Shown: positions 34,378 to 43,549, counted from the first letter of the stretch. The stretch: 58,875 nt of DNA from an uncultured Nitratifractor sp. (GCA_947311565.1 CAMZLH010000037.1:1-58875); one strand, 5' to 3'. Program-made: numbers and translations. The notes: generated by a model not told the origin, from the sequence alone.

Positions 34378-35477
34378 TTATTTATCTTAACTTTTATGCT
34401 CTTAATTAAAATAGGTTTAGTATAGTTTATATCTAAATCTTTTATAATCTTACTGCACTCTCTCTTAGCTAATATAGCAAAAAGTGAAACATCTAAACTC
34501 TCTGCACCACTTGGTACTTTATATCTTAAAACTTTTGTGCTATTACCCTCTATATTATTAAACTTAGAACTTGTTGCAAGATTTGGAATAATTATCCTCT
34601 TGCCATTTTTTTTATAAAATGAGCTAAAGTATCCTTCTTTATCTTCGCTTGGACTCTTTTTATAGTTTTGCCATACAATTTTACCATCTTTAAAGAGAGT
34701 GGCTTCTATATATTTTACTCTTGCAGACTGTATAATTAATGGATGTGGCATCTTATTCTTAATAAATATTTGTAACTCACTACCCTTATATATTACATTA
34801 ATATCTACGCCAGTAGATCTAAACTCTTTATCTTTTAAGCTTAAGAATTTATGGCTATGGTGAGTTTTTCTAAATCTTCTATTTATCTTTTCGTTTCCTC
34901 CATTAACACTTGGCATATGGCATTTAATGCAACTTTGAGTACTCTCTTTATCTTTCATCGCTCTAAAAACAGTTGTATTATAATCATTAATCTTGTAGGC
35001 ATGACACCCTTTACATACATTTTTAGTGTAAATTGGGTTTTTTAATCCATCGTGTTTATCACTATGGTCAGGATTATTTAATGTTCCATAAAACGATGGC
35101 TTCATTCCCTCTACCTCTTTTGCTTTTACATTTAAAAAGAATTTATGGCTCTTTTTGACATAAGCAATAGTATGGCAAAAGTAACAACTAATTGCATCAG
35201 TATGGGTGGGGTTTTTAATATCTGGTCTTGCTTTGCCACTCATTAAATCTTTTAAATTATCTGCCATTGGCATATGACATACGGCACAACCATACTTTTT
35301 ACTACTAACTTTATCAGCAATTTTTCTATGTAAAGAGTCGTTAAAGTATCCTTTTGAGTGTAGTGAAGTCTGATATTCGTTAAAAATCTCTTCATGGCAC
35401 TCTTTGCAACTCTTGTTAGATAGATACTTTGCATTAGTTAGTGTAAATAAAAAAAATGTAGTTAAAAGTAGTCTCAT
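34374..35477 (-). CDS. Periplasmic pentahaem cytochrome c of the nir cluster
   Basis: 367 residues with a signal peptide (about 1-16). Five CxxCH motifs: CKECH (24-28), CAVCH (64-68), CYFCH (98-102), CKGCH (155-159) and CIKCH (183-187). Many extra histidines (for example THHSHK near 205) can act as distal ligands. Residues about 220-367 hold no haem motif and look like a beta-sandwich. There is no N-terminal membrane anchor, so it is not NapC/NirT. The place between nirS and nirC suggests an electron donor to NirS or a maturation role, but I do not recognise a named family. Confidence 0.82.
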   Translation of the reverse strand: MRLLLTTFFLFTLTNAKYLSNKSCKECHEEIFNEYQTSLHSKGYFNDSLHRKIADKVSSKKYGCAVCHMPMADNLKDLMSGKARPDIKNPTHTDAISCYFCHTIAYVKKSHKFFLNVKAKEVEGMKPSFYGTLNNPDHSDKHDGLKNPIYTKNVCKGCHAYKINDYNTTVFRAMKDKESTQSCIKCHMPSVNGGNEKINRRFRKTHHSHKFLSLKDKEFRSTGVDINVIYKGSELQIFIKNKMPHPLIIQSARVKYIEATLFKDGKIVWQNYKKSPSEDKEGYFSSFYKKNGKRIIIPNLATSSKFNNIEGNSTKVLRYKVPSGAESLDVSLFAILAKRECSKIIKDLDINYTKPILIKSIKVKINK

Positions 35478-35572
35478 TTTAAACCTTTAAAACTAAAAGC
35501 TAAAAACACAAAGCATTGTGCCTTTAGCTTTTAGCATTAAGCATTTACAAACCCCAAAGGGGGTTTTGTAAA

Positions 35573-37285
35573 TTAAGCTCCTGGAATATGTTGTCTATGC
35601 TCTACTGAGTATGTAAATGTTGGTGTTGTTAAGTTTTCGATATACTTAACAAATTTACCTGTATCAGACTCATAAATTCCTATTCTTCCTGTTGTCCACT
35701 CACTAATCATAGTCCACTTACCATGATTTGCAGGTTCAGCATGAAGCAATCTTGGTTGAACTGGCTCTTTTACAGCTGGACCAACTTTATCTGGATATGG
35801 TACAACTTTTTCATCTCCAATAGCTTTCTCTGCGACTTTAACATTTTCGTGTTGAGTTGCATCCCACTCTTGAATAACTTTTCCACTCTTAGCATCTATT
35901 AACTGACCCTTAGTTTTACCAACTTTAATAATTCTATCTGTCTCTAATGTCTCTTTATTAATTAGGTGAACTTCATTAAACTTCTCTGGCTTACCAAGAA
36001 CACAGTCAGACCAAATCCATGGTGTATGAGGTGCAGTACCAACAAATAATCCACCACCACTAGTTTTAACTTTTTTAACAACTTTCCAACTTGGAGACTC
36101 CCAAATTACAACTGAACCAAAGTTCATAGAGTTTGTAGCATTAAGTTGTTTACCCATTTTTTTACTAAACCAGCTAGAACCTTGCCCTGGGTGTGGCTTA
36201 GACTTATCACCAGTATGTACAGAAGCTGCCAATTTTTTTGTCTCAAAATCTACAATACCTACTAAGTCACTACCTTGAGAAGCAATCATAAAGTATCTAC
36301 CATGATCTTTACCCTCATTCTCATTTAAGAATGCATCATGTAAAATTTTACCAATATTTTCTACTTTTCCAACAATTGGGAAGTCTTTTTTAGAGTAGTC
36401 TATAATATATACAGATCCTGCATCTTTAAGTGCCATTGCAAAGTATGGACCATACGGAGTATCTGCTAATGAAGCAACTCTTGAGCTACCTGTTCCACCA
36501 CCAATTAGTGGCACATTAGAAGTATCATATACTTTTAGTGGCTCTAGTGTATGAGCATCACAAAGCACTGCACCACCTGGGTTATAGTCACCTGCAATTA
36601 CATATTTGCCATCTGGACTAACTGCAAGACCACGAGACTCTTGACCTACTTGTACTGTAGCTAGTGCTGGTTGCCCAGGAGCTGCCAAATCAAACATTGT
36701 TAAACGACCACTTCTTGAAATTGAGTAAGCATATCTTGGATATGCTTTGTTTGTAACTGTAACATGCACTGCAAATCCAGCTTTATGACGGCTTAATACT
36801 TTACCACTTGTAGAGTCGATAAAGTCAACCAAAGATGCATCTCTTTCAGTTGCAAATGTAATATCTTTTACATCTTTAACATCTGTAGCTTTTGGATACT
36901 TTTTAGCCAACTCATCAACATCTACTAATTTTTTGTATGTCTTTTTAACTTCGTCAAGTTTTAACACCATTTTTTTAGTATTTTTCCACTCTCTAAGCCA
37001 CTTAACCATACCTTTGGCATCATCATCACTAAATTTTATACCAGAACTATTTTTACCCCAAGCTGGCATTGCAGTATTTTCTATACCATTTAAAATATTA
37101 TCAATTAATACTTTATCATCTTTTTTACTTAATGCTTTTGCTCTTAAATCTGCACCAACACCACCTTGGTGAATAGAACCATGACACCCTGAACACTCTC
37201 TATCGTACACTTTATCATAATCCATAGCCATCAAACTTGTTGTTGCAAATACTACTGCACAACTCATCATTAATTTTAGTTTCAT
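35573..37285 (-). CDS. nirS: Cytochrome cd1 nitrite reductase
   Basis: 570 residues. It reduces nitrite to nitric oxide in the periplasm, the defining step of denitrification. Signal peptide about 1-20. The N-terminal haem c domain has CSGCH at 31-35 and GVGADLRAKAL. The long d1 propeller follows (about 140-570) with YPRYAYSISRSGRLTMFDL, QESRGLAVSPDGKYVIAGDY and HLINKETLETDRII. AAAGGAGAG precedes the ATG. Transcribed from an FNR-type promoter and followed by the pentahaem cytochrome 95 bp downstream. Confidence 0.96.
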   Translation of the reverse strand: MKLKLMMSCAVVFATTSLMAMDYDKVYDRECSGCHGSIHQGGVGADLRAKALSKKDDKVLIDNILNGIENTAMPAWGKNSSGIKFSDDDAKGMVKWLREWKNTKKMVLKLDEVKKTYKKLVDVDELAKKYPKATDVKDVKDITFATERDASLVDFIDSTSGKVLSRHKAGFAVHVTVTNKAYPRYAYSISRSGRLTMFDLAAPGQPALATVQVGQESRGLAVSPDGKYVIAGDYNPGGAVLCDAHTLEPLKVYDTSNVPLIGGGTGSSRVASLADTPYGPYFAMALKDAGSVYIIDYSKKDFPIVGKVENIGKILHDAFLNENEGKDHGRYFMIASQGSDLVGIVDFETKKLAASVHTGDKSKPHPGQGSSWFSKKMGKQLNATNSMNFGSVVIWESPSWKVVKKVKTSGGGLFVGTAPHTPWIWSDCVLGKPEKFNEVHLINKETLETDRIIKVGKTKGQLIDAKSGKVIQEWDATQHENVKVAEKAIGDEKVVPYPDKVGPAVKEPVQPRLLHAEPANHGKWTMISEWTTGRIGIYESDTGKFVKYIENLTTPTFTYSVEHRQHIPGA

Positions 37286-37413
37286 TTTTACTCTCCTTTA
37301 GTTTTACTCTTACTATTAAATAGAAGATACTTAGTATCAAACATCTAAACTTAACACCACTTTATATAAATATAACCTCCTTACTATATCAAATATATAG
37401 TTATACACAGAAG

Positions 37414-37455
37414 ATTATATCAATATCAATATATAAATATCTTGACTTATATCAA
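37414..37455 (-). promoter_or_regulatory. Class II FNR-type promoter of nirS
   Basis: On the minus strand TTGATATAAGTCAA (37442-37455, one mismatch to the FNR box) is followed 22 bp later by a perfect TATAAT (37414-37419). The box is thus centred at -41.5 for a start near 37407. A half-site repeat TTGATATTGATAT lies between them. Confidence 0.82.
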
Positions 37456-37657
37456 TTTTAATTAAATAAAATATTAATTAAAATTATATATAAGTAGAAA
37501 TTATTTTTATATGTTATTAATAATTATCTTATAATAATTTATCAAAAAACTATAAAAATTAAACCCTCTAATTAAGCTAATCATTCATAATATTATTAGC
37601 TTTTATCTAGATTAAAGACTATTTTAAAGCCCTATTCGTAGCTAAGGAGAAAATCTA

Positions 37658-37702
37658 ATGAAAGAGTATGGGCAAAATTACTATAACCGTAAGGAAGAAT
37701 AA
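37658..37702 (+). CDS. Possible 14-residue peptide upstream of nirS/yajQ
   Basis: ATG at 37658 with AAGGAG 8-9 nt upstream encodes MKEYGQNYYNRKEE and stops at TAA. The ribosome binding site is good but the frame is too short to judge. It could be a leader peptide, a gene remnant or chance. Confidence 0.25.
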   Translation: MKEYGQNYYNRKEE

Positions 37703-37840
37703 AAGAGGATAATCTTCAAACAAAAAAATATATGAATTAACTAGTTAGCAGAGTAATATTATGAGTTGTAAATATTTTGCGTAAACTAACATTTGTAAAA
37801 TTATAGAGAGTTAATAGCTAGCTTAAAGAGTAGTAAGCCT

Positions 37841-38347
37841 CTACTTAAAATTACCAAAACTTAAAGGGGCTTTTATATCTTCTAATTTTCTTACTAGAGA
37901 TATTACACTCTGAAGATCATCTATCTTTTTACCATTTACTCTAATCTCTTCACCTTGAATTGAAGGTGTTACTTTTAATTTTGCATCTTTTATAGCTTTA
38001 ACTATCTTTTTAGCCTCATCTTTCTCTATTGTATCTACAATTTTAAAAATAACTTTAACATTACCACCACTAATACCCTCTTTTTTTAGCTCTTCTAAAG
38101 ATTTTGGGCTCAACTCTCTCTTAATCATTTTAGAGATAACTATCTCTTTTAGAGCCTCTATTTTACTATCGCTACTACTAGATAGAGTTAATACTTTAGC
38201 CTTATCATTTAGATTAATATCTACATCTACACCTTTAAAATCATACCTTGTAGAGACCTCTTTTTTAGCCTGCTCTATCGCATTTTTCATCTCCATAAAA
38301 TCAAGCTTTGCAGTAATATCAAAATAGTGATCTTTAGCCTTTGCCAT
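37841..38347 (-). CDS. yajQ: YajQ-family nucleotide-binding protein
   Basis: 168 residues, typical for the family. Starts MAKAKDHYFDITAKLDFMEM, with EVSTRYDFKGVDV near 29-41, LSPKSLEEL, GGNVKVIFKIV and a C-terminal SVISLVRKLEDIKAPLSFGNF. YajQ proteins are small double-ferredoxin-fold proteins; some bind cyclic di-GMP. Last gene of the seven-gene operon from rpmE, 3 bp after hom. Confidence 0.92.
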   Translation of the reverse strand: MAKAKDHYFDITAKLDFMEMKNAIEQAKKEVSTRYDFKGVDVDINLNDKAKVLTLSSSSDSKIEALKEIVISKMIKRELSPKSLEELKKEGISGGNVKVIFKIVDTIEKDEAKKIVKAIKDAKLKVTPSIQGEEIRVNGKKIDDLQSVISLVRKLEDIKAPLSFGNFK

Positions 38348-38350
38348 AAA

Positions 38351-39613
38351 CTACTCCTCTATTCTAATAAAGCTAATATTATCTCCAACGCAATCTAAAG
38401 CTTTTAAGCTATTAATTGCAGCTTTAATATCACGCTCTTTGCATCTATGTGTTGTTAAAAGTAGTCTTACTCTATTTTCTACTTTAGACTCTTTTTGTAA
38501 AATTGATGAGATAGATATCCTCTCTTTACTAAGCGCAGAAGTTACAGATGCCAAAACACCTGGCTCATCTGTTACTTTTAGTTTTAAGTAATATTTAGAC
38601 TCTATTTCATCTGTCTCTAAAAGTTTCAAAGCTTCACCCTCTAAACCTCTTTTATAGCCTAACATAGGTCCTTTATTACCTCTTGCAATCTCTATAATAT
38701 CAGCTATTACTGCACTTGCCGTTGCGTCTCCACCAGCTCCTGGTCCATAAAACATTGTCTGCCCTACACTATCACCTACCACACTAACAGCATTCATAAC
38801 ACCATCTACTTTTGCTATTGGGTGAGTATCTTTAACCATAGTTGCATGTACTCTAAGCTCAACTCCATTTTCTCTTCTTTTCGCAACACCTAAAAGTTTT
38901 ATCTCATATCCAAACTCTTTTGCAAAATCTACATCTGTTTGGCTAATATTATCAATACCTTCAATTAAAATATCTTCTGGTTTTGCATCTATACCATAAG
39001 CTATACTTGCTAAAATTAAGAGTTTATGTGCAGCATCAAATCCACCTACATCAAATGTAGGATCAGCCTCTGCGTACCCTAGTTCTTGAGCCTCCTTAAG
39101 TACATCTCCATAGCTCACACCCTCTTTTATCATCTTAGTTAACATATAGTTGCAAGTTCCATTTAATATGCCAACTATACTCTCGATATGATTAGCACTA
39201 AGCCCATTTCTAAGTGCTCCAATTATTGGTATTCCACCAGCTACACTTGCTTCGTAAAATAGAGGTAGATCTCCTGCTTTTTCTTGTAGTTCATATCTAT
39301 GATATGCAAGTAAAGCTTTATTAGCAGTTACAACACTTTTGCCACTCTCTAACGCTTTGCTAACTAATATATATGGCTCTTCAACCCCACCTATAAGCTC
39401 AACAATAATATCTACATCACTATCTATTATATCCATAGAGTTATCAGTTAACTCTATATCTACATCTCTTTTTTTATCTAAACTTCTTACAGAACCAATA
39501 ACTGGAACTATCTCAACACCTGCTCTTGCACTGATTATATCTCTATTTTTTTTCAGTATATTTGCGACACTTGTACCAACAGTACCAACACCTAATATTC
39601 CTACCTTTATCAT
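38351..39613 (-). CDS. hom: Homoserine dehydrogenase
   Basis: 420 residues. It reduces aspartate semialdehyde to homoserine for threonine and methionine synthesis. The N-terminal NAD(P) motif is VGILGVGTVGTSVA (3-16), followed by VVTANKALLA near 94 and EASVAGGIPIIGALRNGL near 120. A C-terminal ACT domain (YYLKLKVTDEPGVLASVTS near 338) suggests feedback by threonine. It starts 4 bp inside the end of the aminotransferase gene. Confidence 0.95.
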   Translation of the reverse strand: MIKVGILGVGTVGTSVANILKKNRDIISARAGVEIVPVIGSVRSLDKKRDVDIELTDNSMDIIDSDVDIIVELIGGVEEPYILVSKALESGKSVVTANKALLAYHRYELQEKAGDLPLFYEASVAGGIPIIGALRNGLSANHIESIVGILNGTCNYMLTKMIKEGVSYGDVLKEAQELGYAEADPTFDVGGFDAAHKLLILASIAYGIDAKPEDILIEGIDNISQTDVDFAKEFGYEIKLLGVAKRRENGVELRVHATMVKDTHPIAKVDGVMNAVSVVGDSVGQTMFYGPGAGGDATASAVIADIIEIARGNKGPMLGYKRGLEGEALKLLETDEIESKYYLKLKVTDEPGVLASVTSALSKERISISSILQKESKVENRVRLLLTTHRCKERDIKAAINSLKALDCVGDNISFIRIEE

Positions 39614-40845
39614 TTAGAATCCTCTTTTTCCTTCTTTAAATCTATTAAAAACCTCTTTATATTCTTTGCGGCTTGGCGAATTCTCTTTTCATTTTCTATT
39701 AGTGCAATTCTTACATACTCGTCGCCATACTTACCAAAACCGATACCTGGGCTAACTGCAACTTGTGCTTTTAGTAGCAACTCCTTAGAAAACTCTAGAC
39801 TTCCCATATCCCTTGCGCACTCTGGAATTTTTGCCCAAATAAACATACTTGCATTTGGTCTTCCTAAGCTCCAACCAGCTGCTTCAAATGCCTCGATCAT
39901 AACATCTCTTCTCTTCTGATATTTAGGAATTACAATCTCATCTACTAGATGGCTATAATCATCCATAGCAACAGTAGCTGCTACTTGAATTGGTGTAAAC
40001 ATTCCATAATCTAACCAAGATTTCATCTTCTGTAAAGCACCTACAAGTTTTTTATTACCAACTATAAAACCAACTCTCCAGCCAGCCATATTATAACTTT
40101 TAGATAGAGTAAAGCTCTCTACAGCAACATCCTTTGCACCATCTACTTGCAAAATAGATGGAGTTTTATAGCCATTAAATGTAATATCAGCATAAGCTAT
40201 ATCACTAATTATATAAAATCTTTCTCTTTTAGCAATCTCTACTAATCTTTTATAAAATTCTAAAGTAACTGTAGCTGTTGTTGGATTATGAGGAAAGTTT
40301 ACAACTAAATACTTTGGCTTAGGTACAGTATCTTTTAGAGCATACTCCAAATCTTCTATAAACTTATCTTCATCAACTTCAAATGTCTCTTCATTAAATG
40401 TCAACTCCATCTTCTGCACATTGCCACCAGCTAACACAAAAGCATATGAGTGTATAGGATAAGTTGGGTCTGGAACAATTGCTACATCTCCAGGGTTAGT
40501 AATTGCTTGAACTAAATGCACATAGCCCTCTTTAGAGCCCATTGTTGCAACAGCTTCGCTTTCAGGGTCTAATACAACATTATACTTTTTTAAATACCAA
40601 TTAGATATTGCTAAACGAAGTTTATATATACCCTTACTTGCACTATAACCATGAGTATGTGGCTTTTTAGCAGACTCTATAAGCTTATTAATTGTTGGCT
40701 CAAATGCTGGACCATCAGGGTTACCCATAGAAAAATCTATAACATCTGCTCCAGAGCGTCTCTCTGCCATTTTAAGTTCATTTACAACTGCAAATACATA
40801 CTTAGGAAGCCTATCTATCTTATTAAATCTTATCTCATCAAACAT
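39610..40845 (-). CDS. PLP-dependent class I aminotransferase (LL-DAP/aspartate/alanine type)
   Basis: 411 residues. Fold type I aminotransferase with YSASKGIYKLRLAISNWY near 82, PDPTYPIHSY near 136, NFPHNPTTATV near 190, the PLP-lysine motif SFTLSKSYNMAGWRVGF near 250 and the C-terminal RIALIENEKRIRQA. Close relatives are annotated as LL-diaminopimelate, aspartate or glutamate-pyruvate aminotransferase (AlaC-like). The link to hom favours an amino-acid biosynthetic role; the substrate cannot be set from sequence. The ATG lies after the stop of the preceding membrane-protein gene. Confidence 0.88.
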   Translation of the reverse strand: MFDEIRFNKIDRLPKYVFAVVNELKMAERRSGADVIDFSMGNPDGPAFEPTINKLIESAKKPHTHGYSASKGIYKLRLAISNWYLKKYNVVLDPESEAVATMGSKEGYVHLVQAITNPGDVAIVPDPTYPIHSYAFVLAGGNVQKMELTFNEETFEVDEDKFIEDLEYALKDTVPKPKYLVVNFPHNPTTATVTLEFYKRLVEIAKRERFYIISDIAYADITFNGYKTPSILQVDGAKDVAVESFTLSKSYNMAGWRVGFIVGNKKLVGALQKMKSWLDYGMFTPIQVAATVAMDDYSHLVDEIVIPKYQKRRDVMIEAFEAAGWSLGRPNASMFIWAKIPECARDMGSLEFSKELLLKAQVAVSPGIGFGKYGDEYVRIALIENEKRIRQAAKNIKRFLIDLKKEKEDSK

Positions 40846-40848
40846 AAT

Positions 40849-42033
40849 CTACCACGCTCTTCTTTTAGTTAGTGTTTTATACTCATTTTTTGTTATTATT
40901 TTAACACCATCTTCTTTAGATACCAATACATAACACTTTTTTAACTTACTTAAGTTAATTCTCTTCTTATTTGTAACAATACTATATTGACAATGTCCAG
41001 AAGTTAAAACTATCTTACCGCTATTTATGTTTAAATTATATGAACCCTTTAAAAATCTACTATTTTTTATATTTGTATCAAGATTGTACTCTCCTAACCA
41101 AAGTCTCTTACTCTTTAATACAATTTTAGCACTCTTAATTGCATTTAAGCTATCCTCTGCTTTAACTACATCATTTTGAGTACTATTTAGCTCATTAATA
41201 TTTTCACTGCTATTTAACTCTCTGTTAATATCATTATTAGCTGTATCACTACTGTTATTATCTGTAACGCTACTATTTAAATCACTAGAGCTATTGTTCT
41301 CTTCTATAATCTTTTCAACTCTATCTTTTATACTACTATTACTATCTACACTAAGATTTACTTCGTTACTCTCGATATTATTTGTAGAGATGTTACTCTC
41401 TGAAACTACATTAGTAGTAATATCAAATTTTTTACTACTATTTTGCTCCTCTACTTTCTTTATCTCTGTTGTGTTACTATCTACTATAGTAACAACTCTA
41501 TCTATAGTATTATTACTACTTTTACTCTCTTTTAACTCTGTTAAGTCTCTATTTTTAGTTATATTATTCTCGATCTTCTTACTCTTATTAACCTCACCAA
41601 CTAACTCTTTAGCACTATTTATGCTATCTTTAATTAATCCTGAACTATTTTTCTCATTACTATTAACACTATTATTTGGTTTAATAAAGTAGAACCAAGT
41701 AGCATATGATATTAATCCTAATGTTGCAATAGTTAAAATATTACCTAAAATTTTACTTCCACCACCACCTACACTTTGTGAATCTACTAAATCTATAGGT
41801 CTATTAGAACTAGCTACTTTATGCTCTTGGTAGTAACCATTTGCCTCTTCTCTTAACTCATTTAGCTCTATCTCAAAATCTCTCTCGATAATATTTAAGA
41901 AACCGTTAACTTTGGCTCTTTGTAGGTTCTCCCAGTCTCTGCTTAATAACTTATCTAAAACTTCTATAGATATGTTTGTCTTCTCTGAAATTGTATTTAT
42001 TGAATAATTTTTTATTAAATCATTTAGTGGCAT
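40849..42033 (-). CDS. Single-pass membrane protein with Asn/Ser-rich linker (RodZ-like layout)
   Basis: 394 residues. Residues 1-65 are helical and cytoplasmic, with a helix-turn-helix-like stretch. A membrane helix lies at about 95-117, with a GGGG hinge just before. Residues 120-300 are low complexity, dominated by Asn, Ser, Glu and Val (SNEVNLSVDSNSS and the like). A compact 90-residue C-terminal domain follows (KRLWLGEYNLDTNIKN to the end). This N-in, linker, small periplasmic domain plan resembles the shape protein RodZ, but the similarity is architectural only. The ATG at 42033 lies inside the end of the rRNA methylase gene (14-bp overlap), with AGGATGAG upstream. Confidence 0.72.
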   Translation of the reverse strand: MPLNDLIKNYSINTISEKTNISIEVLDKLLSRDWENLQRAKVNGFLNIIERDFEIELNELREEANGYYQEHKVASSNRPIDLVDSQSVGGGGSKILGNILTIATLGLISYATWFYFIKPNNSVNSNEKNSSGLIKDSINSAKELVGEVNKSKKIENNITKNRDLTELKESKSSNNTIDRVVTIVDSNTTEIKKVEEQNSSKKFDITTNVVSESNISTNNIESNEVNLSVDSNSSIKDRVEKIIEENNSSSDLNSSVTDNNSSDTANNDINRELNSSENINELNSTQNDVVKAEDSLNAIKSAKIVLKSKRLWLGEYNLDTNIKNSRFLKGSYNLNINSGKIVLTSGHCQYSIVTNKKRINLSKLKKCYVLVSKEDGVKIITKNEYKTLTKRRAW

Positions 42034-42706
42034 AACTCATCCTATGTAAAAAAATTGCTGCTGCTGCGCTAACATTTAAAGAGTCAAACTCTCGACTCAT
42101 CTCTATTTTATAAATCTTCTCTAATTTTGCTTTTGCTCTTTTAGATATACCTCTATCTTCACTACCTAGCACTAGCACCCTTTTTTTAGAAAATGTGGCA
42201 TCTTGTAGTGCTTCGCCATCTAAATCTGCACCATATACGCTACAACCTAGTTGTGATAGTTCGTTTATTAAATCTAAAATATTTGAGTGAATTAGTGGAA
42301 CCAAATCTAAGGCGGCTCCAGAGCTAGTTCTAACAACTGCTGGGTAGTTTAAACTTTTTATACCTGTTACAAATATACCATCAACACCTAATGCGTAAGC
42401 ACTTCTAATTATTGCGCCAATGTTACCAACATCTGTTAATCCATCTAATATAAGTATAAAATCCCCACTCTTTACCGACTCTATAGTTGGCTCTTGTGGT
42501 TCGCTCATCTCTACTAAGATACCTTGATGATTACCACCACGACTAAGTTTTTGAGCCCATTTATTCTCTATGGTTTTAATTTTACTACCAAACTTTTTAA
42601 GTAAATCTTTTGGTAAAATCGATAGCTTGTTAACATATACCGTTTCTATTGCTTCTGAGTGCTCTCTTAATGCATAAAGAGAGGTCTGTTTTCCATATAT
42701 AATCAT
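42020..42706 (-). CDS. rlmB: SpoU/TrmH-family RNA 2'-O-methyltransferase (RlmB-like)
   Basis: 228 residues. The N-terminal substrate-binding part (IIYGKQTSLYALREH) is followed by the knotted SPOUT domain. Its three motifs are DGLTDVGNIGAIIRSAYALG near 88-107, RVLVLGSEDRGIS near 175 and FDSLNVSAAAAIFLHRM near 205. This matches the enzyme that methylates G2251 of 23S rRNA (RlmB) and its relatives; target assignment is by similarity only. It lies 30 bp after rsmI. Confidence 0.88.
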   Translation of the reverse strand: MIIYGKQTSLYALREHSEAIETVYVNKLSILPKDLLKKFGSKIKTIENKWAQKLSRGGNHQGILVEMSEPQEPTIESVKSGDFILILDGLTDVGNIGAIIRSAYALGVDGIFVTGIKSLNYPAVVRTSSGAALDLVPLIHSNILDLINELSQLGCSVYGADLDGEALQDATFSKKRVLVLGSEDRGISKRAKAKLEKIYKIEMSREFDSLNVSAAAAIFLHRMSYATK

Positions 42707-42736
42707 ATGAAATATTACCCTTTTTTAGCTAAAGTG

Positions 42737-43549
42737 TTACTTGTTTTGTAGATTAGTGTAGCACTCTTTTATAGGTAACCCTGTAAGTTTAGATATTAAT
42801 TTAGCTTTTGGCTTTGGTGGCATATCTAAATCTAATACTTCGCTTAAGTTTAAAGTTGGTTCTCTACTTAAAATACCCTTAATTACTAAAGCCCACTCCC
42901 CTTTAGTAGACTCTTTCTCGAATCTTTTAAGCATATCTTTTGCACTTATTCTATAATATTTTTGATACCTTTTAGTTAACTCTTTAGCAATAAAAATATC
43001 TCTGTTCTCATCTATTTCACATATTTGCTCAATAAGTTTTACAACTCTATGTGGAGCTTCATAAAGAATAGTATCTATTCCACTATTCATTATAGAGTTT
43101 AACTCATGTAATCTCTCTTTGCCCTTTTTTGGTAAAAAACCATAAAAGTAAAACTTGCCGCTACTAAAACCACTTGCTGCATAAATTAGTGGTGCTGCAC
43201 TTGCACCTGGCACTACATCGTACTCTACTCCCTCTCTCTGGCAAAACTCTACTAGCAATTGTCCTGGGTCTGAAATTACGGGCATACCAGCATCGCTCAT
43301 GTAGCACACTTTTTTATCTTTAATATCTTGAGCATACTCTTTAACTCTTGCCTCTCCATTATGCTCATTAAATGAAACAATATCAACTTTTGGTAAATCT
43401 AAATTATATCTATCTTTTAATATATTAAGTAGCCGTTTAGTTACTCTTGTATCTTCACAAAGTATTAGTTCACTTATCTTTAGTATCTCTAGTATTCGGT
43501 AGGTTATATCACCAATATTGCCAATTGGTGTAGGAAGAAGTGTTATCAT
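42737..43549 (-). CDS. rsmI: 16S rRNA (cytidine 1402-2'-O)-methyltransferase RsmI
   Basis: 270 residues. Tetrapyrrole-methylase fold with LLPTPIGNIGDITYR (4-18), LCEDTRVTKRLL, VCYMSDAGMPVISDPGQLLV and VVPGASAAPLIYAASGF. It methylates the ribose of C1402 in 16S rRNA. The ATG at 43549 is unusual in having its GGGG ribosome binding site inside a hairpin (43555-43570). It follows rpmE by 27 bp and is probably translated from the rpmE transcript. Confidence 0.94.
   Translation of the reverse strand: MITLLPTPIGNIGDITYRILEILKISELILCEDTRVTKRLLNILKDRYNLDLPKVDIVSFNEHNGEARVKEYAQDIKDKKVCYMSDAGMPVISDPGQLLVEFCQREGVEYDVVPGASAAPLIYAASGFSSGKFYFYGFLPKKGKERLHELNSIMNSGIDTILYEAPHRVVKLIEQICEIDENRDIFIAKELTKRYQKYYRISAKDMLKRFEKESTKGEWALVIKGILSREPTLNLSEVLDLDMPPKPKAKLISKLTGLPIKECYTNLQNK

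Larger units (their letters stand above)
37286..37840. other. Long intergenic region upstream of nirS
   Basis: 555 bp, very AT-rich. The left part carries the nirS promoter and a leader of about 120 nt. The right part holds plus-strand signals of unclear meaning: TATAAT at 37530-37535, an 8-bp hairpin AAGCTAAT / ATTAGCTT at 37574-37602 followed by TT, and an AAGGAG-led 14-codon frame at 37658. No larger gene is visible. Confidence 0.6.
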
